10,620 nucleotides of DNA from Rhodobiaceae bacterium. GTDB taxonomy: Bacteria; Pseudomonadota; Alphaproteobacteria; Parvibaculales; Parvibaculaceae. The notes under the pieces were generated by a model. That model ran no database searches and was not told the DNA's origin. It saw only the letters and a program-made list of their open reading frames with translations. Of this stretch, positions 1 to 6,523 are shown piece by piece. The stretch's first letter is position 1. Each line of letters begins with the position of its first letter. The stretch spans positions 1-10,620 of the forward strand of contig NVSO02000119.1 in the NCBI GenBank assembly GCA_002401305.2, given 5' to 3'. Made by a program: the position numbers and the translations under genes.

Positions 1-2
1 TG

Positions 3-290
3 ACGTTGATTGCGACGATTACCGGCCTCTACTTGTTGAATAGAAGAACGAAGGCCAGCGACAAACAAGCACAGCTTGCAGAAGAAGGTTTGGACATTGA
101 CCGTTTCCGCAAAGGGAGCGAAATGTTGGCAGGCAAGCATCCTTCCATAAGGCAGGCTGGCATCGTTGCCTTGAAGCATTTGGCGTTGTCGCGCCCGAAA
201 GAATACGGATCGCTGGTGTTGGATTCTCTTGCTCATTTTCTGAAAAGGCCGGATGCAGAACCTGCAGATTCTGAAGGTATGGAAATATAG
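3..290 (+). CDS. Pentapeptide-repeat-protein-like N-terminal fragment, partial at 5' end
   Basis: The frame is open to the left edge, so the true start probably lies outside the window; the first start-like codon inside is TTG at 6. The visible protein has a short hydrophobic stretch (IATITGLYLL), then a basic, Gln/Ala-rich helix, then the pattern DRFRKGSEMLAGKHPSIR..GIVALKHLA. This matches the membrane-anchored region that precedes pentapeptide repeats in many bacterial proteins, where the usual text is like RFxKAxEQLGSxxxxVRLGGIYALERIA. No pentapeptide repeats follow. The last residues (after about D88) read into sequence that belongs on the other strand to a broken RND pump gene, so the TAG at 288-290 is probably not the native stop. 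The biochemical role of this N-terminal region is not established. The family call is from pattern memory only. Confidence 0.55.
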   Translation, partial: TLIATITGLYLLNRRTKASDKQAQLAEEGLDIDRFRKGSEMLAGKHPSIRQAGIVALKHLALSRPKEYGSLVLDSLAHFLKRPDAEPADSEGMEI

Positions 291-427
291 AAGACCGGAA
301 TAGGAATGTCCGGGTCAGCTTCTTTAGGAATCGCGACATAGGAAATGATGCCGGAGACGACCATCATCAGCATAATTGTCATGACAGTCCGGGTGCGCGC
401 TAACGCTGAATCAATTAGACCATTCAC
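233..427 (-). pseudogene. Truncated RND efflux permease, N-terminal remnant
   Basis: The start is GTG at 427-425, overlapping the TGA stop of the upstream adaptor gene (GTGA), the usual translational coupling of adaptor and pump. The first 51 residues are a clear AcrB/HAE-type RND N-terminus: a short amphipathic lead, TM1 (VMTIMLMMVVSGIISYVAI), then PKEADPDIPIPVFYISIP, the conserved exit from TM1 into the porter domain. Complete pumps exceed 1000 residues and continue with a motif like GISPEDAERLL. Here the frame instead reads SESAGSASGLFRK and stops at 233. None of the porter domains, the other eleven helices or the proton-relay aspartates is present. The gene is cut at about 275-280 and cannot encode a working pump unless the break is an assembly artefact. 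Confidence 0.8.
268..280. other. Rearrangement or assembly breakpoint
   Basis: To the left, a plus-strand frame keeps family-like sequence up to about 268. To the right, a minus-strand RND frame keeps family-like sequence down to about 275. Both lose it within the same short interval, so two unrelated loci are joined here. No transposon end, tRNA or obvious target-site duplication is visible at the join. A deletion, inversion or chimeric contig would all produce this. Confidence 0.55.
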
Positions 428-1545
428 AGTTTTGCCTCCGCTGTCGGCTCATAAGTCACGTTTACTTCTTGACCGGTGGTTACAAACTCTTGCCCCGTGG
501 TGATGATGGTAACCTGATTAGTCAGGCCTCCCACCCAAATGCCGGCCGCGCCGTCATCAAGAATAGTGACTGCTTCAAACTGAACTTCTTTTTCACTGTT
601 GAGTGTACGCACCCCAACAACCCCATCATCACTGAGAGTGAGGACAGATGGGGGAATTAGGTGGGCCATGACTTTACGAGAAGGAACCGAGATTTGGGCT
701 GTGACGCCATCACGCAATTTATGCTCTTCATTGGGCACTTCAAGTTCAATGCGGAAGGTGCGGGTCGCTTCATTGGCGGATCTTCCTACAAATCGGATCT
801 TGCCGTGGACAACTTCACCGGTGACCAAAATCGCTGTGCCGGGATCTCCTATGTGGAAAGCACTGACTTCAATTTCTGATACCTGACCGACAACTAAGAA
901 GGGGTCTAGGTCGATGAGCATAGCGCATGCATCTCCGACCTTCATGTAATCGCCAGCTTCCACCAACCGGGCTTCATAGATGCCATCAAAAGGAGCTGTT
1001 ACGCGCGTATTGGCCAGTTCAACCTCACGTTGCTTCACCTGCGCGCGGGCCGCATCATAGGCCGCACGGGCTGAGGCTACTTTGGTTTCAGAACGGTGGC
1101 CCTTGGCCGCAAGCTTCTGGGAGGCATCAAATTCTAACCAACGTTGACGCATCAACGCTTCAGCTTCGGCCATCCGTGCATCGCGGGCATTGAGAGAAAG
1201 TTCGCACAATACGTCGCCTTCTTTGACGCTACTGCCTTTTTCAAAAGGCGTGCGAACCACAGCACCGGCAGCTTCAGTTCGAACCTGTACTTTGCGAACC
1301 GCTTCTGTACGTCCTCGGATCAACACTTCAGTCGTTTTGGTTTTGGCAGTAAATACTTTAGCCCGCACATGAGGGAGCGAAGAGCTGACGGTTGTGTGAG
1401 CCGCAACCGTTTCTGCATTCTCGACCTCGGAGGTGCCAAACTGACCAGAAATAACCCACGCGATCACCAAGATTGTGATCACGGAGGCAAATAAATATGA
1501 CTTTTTCAAAACCATTGTACTGCCAATACTGTAGTGGGCGAGCAT
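424..1545 (-). CDS. RND efflux periplasmic adaptor subunit (MFP/HlyD family)
   Basis: The adaptor links an inner-membrane RND pump to an outer-membrane channel. From the N-terminus: an uncleaved or signal-like hydrophobic segment at about residues 17-33; the first half of the lipoyl/barrel-sandwich domain (VQVRTEAAGAVV, KGSSVKEGDVLCEL, about 87-116); an Ala/Arg/Glu-rich alpha-helical hairpin (about 119-180); the second lipoyl half (TRVTAPFDGIYEARLVEAGDYMKVGD, about 180-206); a beta-barrel (about 210-285); and a C-terminal membrane-proximal domain ending in GQEFVTTGQEV. The length of 373 residues is normal. Two starts are possible: ATG at 1545, or ATG at 1515 (M11, MVLKKSYLFAS), which places the basic residues right before the hydrophobic segment. 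Neither has a strong ribosome-binding site. It lies 35 bp after padR and overlaps the broken pump gene, so it belongs to a padR-adaptor-pump operon and may now be an orphan. Substrate unknown. Confidence 0.88.
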   Translation of the reverse strand: MLAHYSIGSTMVLKKSYLFASVITILVIAWVISGQFGTSEVENAETVAAHTTVSSSLPHVRAKVFTAKTKTTEVLIRGRTEAVRKVQVRTEAAGAVVRTPFEKGSSVKEGDVLCELSLNARDARMAEAEALMRQRWLEFDASQKLAAKGHRSETKVASARAAYDAARAQVKQREVELANTRVTAPFDGIYEARLVEAGDYMKVGDACAMLIDLDPFLVVGQVSEIEVSAFHIGDPGTAILVTGEVVHGKIRFVGRSANEATRTFRIELEVPNEEHKLRDGVTAQISVPSRKVMAHLIPPSVLTLSDDGVVGVRTLNSEKEVQFEAVTILDDGAAGIWVGGLTNQVTIITTGQEFVTTGQEVNVTYEPTAEAKL

Positions 1546-1556
1546 CTGGGATGCTC
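1540..1556. promoter_or_regulatory. Inverted repeat at the adaptor start
   Basis: GAGCATC-TGG-GATGCTC is a perfect 7-bp inverted repeat with a 3-bp spacer. It covers the upstream ATG candidate (1545) of the adaptor gene and part of the short padR-adaptor gap. It could be an operator or an mRNA hairpin hiding that start codon, which would favour the downstream start at 1515. It shows no similarity to the repeats upstream of padR. Confidence 0.35.
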
Positions 1557-1580
1557 ATCCCGGTATCCCCTGATATTTAA

Positions 1581-2147
1581 TTATCCAACCGCTTCACAGG
1601 GCGTGCTGAGGCACGCACCGGTTTCGCATCCAAGGGCTTCGATGCGAAGGCGGTTCTCTTCCAAGAACTCAATCATACTAAGGGTGACATGGGCGCCAAA
1701 TTCTTTGACTAGGTCGCTGCTGGGCGTGTTTGGCACGATTCCCTCAGCTTCTATCCGATTATGTTCTTCTTTAAGCTCTTTCAACTTATTGTCCAATATT
1801 TCGCTGACGCGCAAAGTGGGCATTTGGTTGGCAAAAATGAGACAAAAGAGAAAGTCTGAGCGGTATTTATCAGCTTGAATTGGCTGAGATAGGGCCTCTT
1901 GGAAAGCAGCCCGTCCCAAATCAGTAAGAGAGTAGACCTTCTTGTCAGGTCTGCCTTCTTGGGAGTGGGCCTGACAAGTAAGCAAACCGTCGTCTGTAAG
2001 TTTGGTGAGGGCGGGATAGATGGAGCCAAAGCTCGCCTCAGAGAAGTGTGAAAACACACCATCTTCAAACAGCTTCTTTATTTCATATCCCGATGCATCT
2101 CCCAAGGCGAGGGCGCCGAGACAGAGTGTTCTTACATGCATGTTCAC
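1581..2147 (-). CDS. PadR-family transcriptional regulator
   Basis: A 188-residue DNA-binding repressor-type protein. Residues 5-85 form the PadR winged helix: LCLGALALGDASGYEIKKLFEDG (helix 1-2), then GSIYPALTKLTDDGLL (recognition helix; the SIYPALxxLxxxGL core is diagnostic), then the wing with GRPDKKVYSLTDLGRAAF. Residues 90-172 are the helical C-terminal dimerisation region (Vir_act_alpha_C type). Start choice: GTG at 2147 or ATG at 2141; AGGTCGG lies just upstream and fits either. The C-terminal tail is unusual, with cysteines at 174, 179 and 184 (C-x4-C-x4-C). PadR proteins commonly repress their own promoter and an adjacent multidrug efflux operon. The adaptor gene 35 bp downstream on the same strand fits that, and the tandem repeats at 2240-2275 are the likely operator. 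Confidence 0.9.
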   Translation of the reverse strand: MNMHVRTLCLGALALGDASGYEIKKLFEDGVFSHFSEASFGSIYPALTKLTDDGLLTCQAHSQEGRPDKKVYSLTDLGRAAFQEALSQPIQADKYRSDFLFCLIFANQMPTLRVSEILDNKLKELKEEHNRIEAEGIVPNTPSSDLVKEFGAHVTLSMIEFLEENRLRIEALGCETGACLSTPCEAVG

Positions 2148-2239
2148 ACCGACCTGTAACCAATGATGAGGTTTGCGGGCAGAGCGCCCACAAATTCAAT
2201 TCAACGGTTGAAATAAGGGCCCATATGGAAAAGGGGGGG

Positions 2240-2275
2240 TATATCGGCCCGATAGGGGTATATATAGGTCTGATA
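2240..2275. promoter_or_regulatory. Tandem operator-like repeats upstream of padR
   Basis: TATATCGGCCCGATA (2240-2254) and TATATAGGTCTGATA (2261-2275) agree at 12 of 15 positions and are spaced exactly 21 bp apart, two turns of B-DNA. The first copy contains a perfect 6-bp-arm palindrome (TATCGG-C-CCGATA, 2242-2254). The second is a looser dyad (TATAT...ATATA). The AT-rich element sits 93-128 bp upstream of the padR start and probably overlaps its promoter. Autoregulation by PadR is the simplest reading; the assignment is inference. Confidence 0.5.
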
Positions 2276-2293
2276 TAGAATATGCCAAGGGGT

Positions 2294-2324
2294 AAAGTGA
2301 CGCGGGAGCCAAAAGCGTCACTTT
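2294..2324. terminator. Hairpin between the methyltransferase gene and padR
   Basis: AAAGTGACGC (2294-2303) and GCGTCACTTT (2315-2324) form a perfect 10-bp stem with an 11-nt loop. It lies about 93 bp past the stop of the minus-strand methyltransferase gene and just upstream of the padR operator region. The only U tract is the three bases that close the stem, so as an intrinsic terminator it is weak; it may act with Rho or as an insulating structure. The rest of the gap 2325-2416 shows nothing recognisable. Confidence 0.4.
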
Positions 2325-2416
2325 CAGAGGCTGAGTTTCCCTGTGGAAGGTCCTCATGGGCTGCATGCGCCGCGCCCATTTTGGGAAGGTGGGTGTTCTT
2401 AATGCTTTAGCGGCAC

Positions 2417-3696
2417 CTACACTGACACTGACATTGAGTCGCTCAGTGCACGGGCAGGCCCCTTACGCATCATTGCATGGCACCTAATAAGCCGGAGGCG
2501 GCCAGACTTCATGGCATTCACGCGCGCTTGCCAAAGCTTACCTTCATCCATCAGCATATCCACCATAGGGGCCGCTAATTTTCCATCTTTGGCGGCACCC
2601 AAAAGATTGCGCCATCCGTTCTCAATAATTTCGATATATCCATCGGTGATGTCTTCAAAAACTCGAACTTCATATTTCAAGTCGGCGAGCAATTCCCGGT
2701 ACTCCTCCATCGTGGAGGGCGTGGGTTTGAAAGGCTCCGCGGCACGCCAATCAGCCAGCGTATCATCCTCACGGTTTCGGTTTGCAAGGAAAAGTCGGTG
2801 AAAAGAATGGATGCATTATTCTTCAGTGACAGGGCGACATTCTCAAATGCTGCTTTTTTGTCGGTCAACGAGAAGAAAAGCTCTCGCGCGATAATGGCAT
2901 CATACTTATCTTCTTTCAGATCCATAGAATTGGGGTCTGCCTGCACAATCGGTGCTAGCCCATCTAGATCCAAATCAATGGATAAGTCATTGGCAATATC
3001 TGAGAGGTCTTGGTCACGCTCATGAGCGTCCAACCAGAGTTTGAATTTCTTTGCAAGAAAACGCGGCCCCCCACCGAGCCCCGCATTGAGGTCAATAACT
3101 GTGTGTTCTGGCTTGAGTAAGAGCGGTTTGACCAAATCCATGACATATTTGTCGCCCCCAGGGAGGGAATGCCCCGTGCCCCATGCCATTTGCACGACTT
3201 CAACGCGAGCATCATTCCAATGAATGCTTGGGTCATTATAAGGGTCAACTGCGGCAACTTCGATGGTGAGGCGGTCAATAGGTTTTGCATCTTTTGCGTT
3301 GCGGCGACGAACAACCTCCACATCGACACCTTCCCACCAAGCTTGCATGCGCACCCAGAGTTGCGCGTATCCATCTGAGCTTGTTTGGACTTCTGCCTTA
3401 GGTGCCTTAGGTGCTGCGGGTGCTTTGACAACGGCAGCGGCCTCTCTCTTTGCCACAGCAGCCTGACCACGAGCAGATTTCTTGGAGTTTTTATCGGGTG
3501 CTTTAAGGCGTTTGTCGGGCCGGTTATGCAAAAAGGTACCCAGCGCTTGGGTATGGTCTTCCGACAGCTTCCTCATACGGCGAAAGCGGTCAATGGCTTC
3601 AGGCGTCATGCCATCCAAACCAGCTTGGAAGTCTCGGACGGAAATTTTTTTAAGGTCAACGGTCCCAAGGGACGTTAAATTTACCGTAGATGTCAT
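2417..3696 (-). pseudogene. SAM-dependent methyltransferase-like gene with a frameshift
   Basis: The start is taken as ATG at 3696 (MTSTVNL), preceded by AGGA 8 nt upstream. The first frame gives an N-terminal helical region (1-65), an Ala/Lys/Pro-rich linker (about 66-105), then a Rossmann-type methyltransferase core with motif I VIDLNAGLGGG at 200-210, an acidic motif near ADPNSMDL, and YDAIIARELFFSLTD. After FTDFSLQTET (residue 308, about 2773) the frame goes out of register and stops at 2677. The continuation is in the next frame: REDDTLADWRAAEPFKPTPSTMEEYRELL..., ending at 2417 with WQARVNAMKSGRLRLIR. One base lost around 2771-2790, for example from a run of C, explains it; restoring it gives about 426 residues. 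The sequence around the break is not a standard -1 slippery heptamer. It may be a real inactivating mutation or a sequencing error. The substrate is unknown. Confidence 0.75.
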
Positions 3697-4032
3697 CTTA
3701 GAAGTCCTGTTGAAACGACATGCGCCAGCCAGCATTTTCGAAATTAGCTGATCAGACCATTGCCGATACGCAAGCCTACTTTCAGAGGCTTGGTGAGAAC
3801 GTTAGTCTAAGATAGTTAAAATTGAGTTGTTGGAGAATCGGTTAGCCCTATAGGTTTAGTTCGTAAACGCTTGATAAACATCGGGTTTCAGTTTTAAGGT
3901 GAATTGAACCAGTGCTTAATGCAATATACAAAAGTCCTCTGAGGGAGGCACGCGAGTGGGGCGTTTGCTGGCGGAAATGAGATGATCTTGGCGCGCTTAT
4001 GGTGCGCATAGGGTGTGAGGGAGTAAGCCTGT
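3697..4032. other. Divergent intergenic region
   Basis: This 336-bp gap separates the minus-strand methyltransferase gene from the plus-strand exporter, so it should hold both promoters. It contains a perfect 7-bp inverted repeat at 3771-3792. A weak sigma70-like candidate for the exporter is TTGATA at 3871-3876 with TTTAAG at 3893-3898 (16-bp spacer), and a second is TTGAAC at 3904-3909 with TATACA at 3925-3930 (15-bp spacer). Neither is convincing. The last part, about 3950-4020, is G-rich. No convincing gene or RNA is visible. Confidence 0.4.
3771..3792. repeat. Inverted repeat upstream of the methyltransferase gene
   Basis: CAAGCCT (3771-3777) and AGGCTTG (3786-3792) pair perfectly around the loop ACTTTCAG. 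The 13-mer ACTTTCAGAGGCT inside it (3778-3790) recurs in the same orientation at 2320-2332, beyond the other end of the methyltransferase gene. The stem has no T tract, so a terminator is unlikely. A regulatory dyad is possible. Confidence 0.3.
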
Positions 4033-6354
4033 ATGTGGGTGAGTAGTGGGGTGCTTCGTTTCCCTAAGGTCGTAATTTTTGTAACAGTGCTAGCGTCTCT
4101 TATATTAGCAGTTGGCGTTTTTCGTATTGGGTTGTCGTCAGATACACGGGTGTACTTCTCAGAAGACAACCAATATTTGGGAACCTTACGAGCGTTTGAA
4201 CGAAAATTTTCTCATAATAACAATGTTCTATTTGTTGTAACGGCAACACAGGGCAGCGTTCTGACCGCCCAAAACCTTGCGATTGTACGCGAGCTGGAGC
4301 AGCGAGCGTGGAAGCTTCCTTATTCCACTCAAGTGCAATCAATCACCAATTTCCCCCACATTGCCAATGAGCCGGATGAAGAAACGGGCGAGCTGATTTT
4401 CACTGTGCGTGAGTTACTTGACCCGACCAAGCCGTTAAATGAGGCGACCGCGCGGGCCTTGGCCGAGGTCGCGCGCCATGATCGTCTTATTCAATATCGA
4501 TTGCTTTCGCAGGACGAACGCACGACAGCGCTCAATGTGAATTTCAATTTACCGCATGAAGCGTCAAAGGAAGTGCGTGCCATCAGGTCCGCGGCTCGTT
4601 TGTTGGCAGAGCAAATGAGGACTGAGTTTCCAGAAGTGGAAATTCGTTTGACCGGAAACGTGATGTTGATGGGGGTTTTCTTCGAAGCTGCCAGAAGTGA
4701 TATGTTTCTACTCATTCCACTCACTTTAGTGGCTGCTGGCATCATGCTGATGATTTTCCTGCGTTCTTATGCGGCAGTCTTTGCAATGCTAGCTTTAGTA
4801 GGGCTTGCTGCAGCAGCGGCGATGGGAGTGTCTACTTGGTTTGCACGCATCATCAATCCATCCTCGGTTGCCGCCCCTGTCATCATCATGACGATAGCCA
4901 TGGCTTCTTCTATTCACGTCGTCATTGCCACCATGCAGAACCTGAAGAGCGGCCTGCCGAAACGCGAGGCAGTATTAAATGCTGTTAGGGGGAACTTTTA
5001 TGCGATCGGTCTGACAAGCCTCACCACAATCATTGGATTCTTGTCAATGAACTATGCGGATGCACCCCCTTTCCGTTATTTGGGAAACGTGGTTTCGCTT
5101 GGTATCGCGTTTAATTTCATTCTGACGTTCACACTGTTGCCCGCACTGTTGTTTTTAGTGCCCGTACGGGCAGGCATGGCGGGTTCAGGTGCCCAAATGG
5201 CCAAATTGGGACGCCTCATTTCTAAGATGCGATGGCTTTCTCTTTTTGTAGTCCTTGGTGGTGGTGCAATAGCCAGTGCAGGACTGGCTCATATCCGCCT
5301 CGACGACGACTTCATGCGGTATTTTGATGATCGTTTTGAGTATCGACGGGCATCGGATTATACCGAAAAACACCTCACAGGCCTTAATGTCATTGAATTT
5401 GAAGTGCGAGCAAATCGCGATGGGGGGGTCTATGAGCCCGACTATCAAAATCGACTTGCAAAATTCGCCGATTATCTGAGCGCTCAAAATGGGGTGGTGA
5501 GCGTTATCGATATAAGTGAACTGACCCGCCGGATTCACAAAACCATGTTGGCGTCGGACGGCGAGACAGTGAGCGCAGGTGCTGCCATTCCTGAAAATGG
5601 CGATTTGATTTCGCAATATTTTCTTGTCTATGAAATGTCGTTGCCATACGGGGCCGAGATAACAGATCGAATAAATGTATCGCGTTCAGCCTCTCGGGTG
5701 ACAGCGATTATGCGGGGGCTGACATCTGGCAAAATCCGAGCTCTCAAAGAACAAGCAGATGCCTATCTGGCGATAAACTTTCCAGAGGCGGAGCAAGCTG
5801 GCGGAATTAGCATAAATGTATTGTTCGCTTATATGTCGACGGTGAACATTCAACAGATGCTCCAAAGTACAATCGTGTCTCTATTGGTCATCTCCCTGTT
5901 GATCGCCTTGTCGTTACGCAGTGTTGGTTTAGGTGTGCTCAGTTTTGTGACCAACCTATTCCCAATTGCTATCGGCTTTGGGATTTGGGGCTATTGGTTC
6001 CAGGGTATCGGGGTGAGTGCTGCCGTCATCACAGCGATGACCATCGGGATTGTCGTGGATGATACGATCCACTTTCTCGTCAAGTATCGAGCGAAGAGAC
6101 GTTCAGGCCTCGATCCGAGCGAATCAATTCAAGAGGTTTTCCGAACAGTTGGCGTGGCAATGGTCGTAACGACGGTATCTTTGGTCGTGGGCTTTTCGAT
6201 TTTGTCATTTTCGGGCTTTGAAGTGAATTGGAATTTGGGAGTTCAAGCAGCCGTGATTATTTCAGCAGCGTTGCTCGTTGATTGGTTGTTGATGCCACCG
6301 ATACTTCACCTTGCTGAAAAGACAGGCTTAATTTCCTTCACTGCAAGTAAATAA
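4033..6354 (+). CDS. RND-superfamily MMPL-type exporter
   Basis: A 773-residue inner-membrane transporter, probably proton-driven and exporting a lipid or other hydrophobic compound to the periplasm; the substrate is unknown. Two repeated halves are visible: TM1 at 12-34, a periplasmic loop at about 35-222, TM2-6 at about 225-376, then TM7 at 401-421, a second loop at about 422-610, and TM8-12 at about 612-760. The second half carries the conserved GIVVDDTIHFLVKYR motif in TM10 with Asp676-Asp677, the likely proton-relay pair. The matching place in TM4 (MTIAMASSIHVVIATM) has no acidic pair. The size fits compact HpnN/MMPL-like exporters rather than the ~1000-residue HAE pumps, and no adaptor gene accompanies it. 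The start is well fixed: GAGGGAG lies 9 nt before the ATG and an in-frame TAA sits at 4024-4026. It is divergent from the frameshifted methyltransferase and followed 169 bp later by the PilZ-methyltransferase gene. Confidence 0.88.
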   Translation: MWVSSGVLRFPKVVIFVTVLASLILAVGVFRIGLSSDTRVYFSEDNQYLGTLRAFERKFSHNNNVLFVVTATQGSVLTAQNLAIVRELEQRAWKLPYSTQVQSITNFPHIANEPDEETGELIFTVRELLDPTKPLNEATARALAEVARHDRLIQYRLLSQDERTTALNVNFNLPHEASKEVRAIRSAARLLAEQMRTEFPEVEIRLTGNVMLMGVFFEAARSDMFLLIPLTLVAAGIMLMIFLRSYAAVFAMLALVGLAAAAAMGVSTWFARIINPSSVAAPVIIMTIAMASSIHVVIATMQNLKSGLPKREAVLNAVRGNFYAIGLTSLTTIIGFLSMNYADAPPFRYLGNVVSLGIAFNFILTFTLLPALLFLVPVRAGMAGSGAQMAKLGRLISKMRWLSLFVVLGGGAIASAGLAHIRLDDDFMRYFDDRFEYRRASDYTEKHLTGLNVIEFEVRANRDGGVYEPDYQNRLAKFADYLSAQNGVVSVIDISELTRRIHKTMLASDGETVSAGAAIPENGDLISQYFLVYEMSLPYGAEITDRINVSRSASRVTAIMRGLTSGKIRALKEQADAYLAINFPEAEQAGGISINVLFAYMSTVNIQQMLQSTIVSLLVISLLIALSLRSVGLGVLSFVTNLFPIAIGFGIWGYWFQGIGVSAAVITAMTIGIVVDDTIHFLVKYRAKRRSGLDPSESIQEVFRTVGVAMVVTTVSLVVGFSILSFSGFEVNWNLGVQAAVIISAALLVDWLLMPPILHLAEKTGLISFTASK

Positions 6355-6398
6355 AAGGGACTAGCTCCTATATATTTACGGTTGTTTTCAGCCGAAAA

Positions 6399-6446
6399 TT
6401 AACCCTAATTTGAATTAGGGAATGATTAACCTTTGCATCTGGTTAA
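6399..6446. promoter_or_regulatory. Palindrome and TTAACC half-sites upstream of the PilZ-methyltransferase
   Basis: TTAACC occurs at 6399-6404 and 6426-6431, and its complement GGTTAA at 6441-6446. Overlapping the first is the near-perfect dyad CCCTAATTTGAATTAGGG (6403-6420; 8-bp arms, 2-bp centre). TTAACC is the half-site of the alphaproteobacterial cell-cycle regulator CtrA (consensus TTAA-N7-TTAA), but the spacing here does not fit the full consensus. The dyad could also form a small hairpin after the exporter gene, though no T run follows it. Confidence 0.4.
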
Positions 6447-6450
6447 GAAA

Positions 6451-6478
6451 TTTGATGCTGTAGGGCACGGGGTAAAAT
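6451..6478 (+). promoter_or_regulatory. Possible sigma70 promoter of the PilZ-methyltransferase gene
   Basis: TTTGAT (6451-6456) and TAAAAT (6473-6478) are 16 bp apart and lie 46 bp upstream of the first ATG, just downstream of the TTAACC cluster. The -10 box is good and the -35 box is poor, which would suit an activator-dependent promoter. This is a pattern match only. Confidence 0.3.
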
Positions 6479-6523
6479 GGTGAGATCACGTATGGGCCGA
6501 TCGACACCAGTAATTATTAGTAA

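Noticed and set aside
424..480. TTGQE repeat at the adaptor C-terminus as an expansion
   Set aside because: GQEFVTxGQEV is a normal way for efflux adaptors to end, so this is family sequence and not a new duplication.
2048..2379. Overlapping small frames on both strands over the padR promoter
   Set aside because: Their sequence is a by-product of the tandem AT/GC repeats, with no ribosome-binding site or recognisable family.
2760..2790. Programmed ribosomal frameshift in the split methyltransferase gene
   Set aside because: No X-XXY-YYZ slippery heptamer is in the right register and no strong downstream pseudoknot is evident, so a mutation or sequencing error is simpler.
3385..3678. Plus-strand open frames opposite the methyltransferase linker
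   Set aside because: They are shadows of the Ala/Lys/Pro-rich coding sequence on the minus strand; the minus frame has the methyltransferase motifs.
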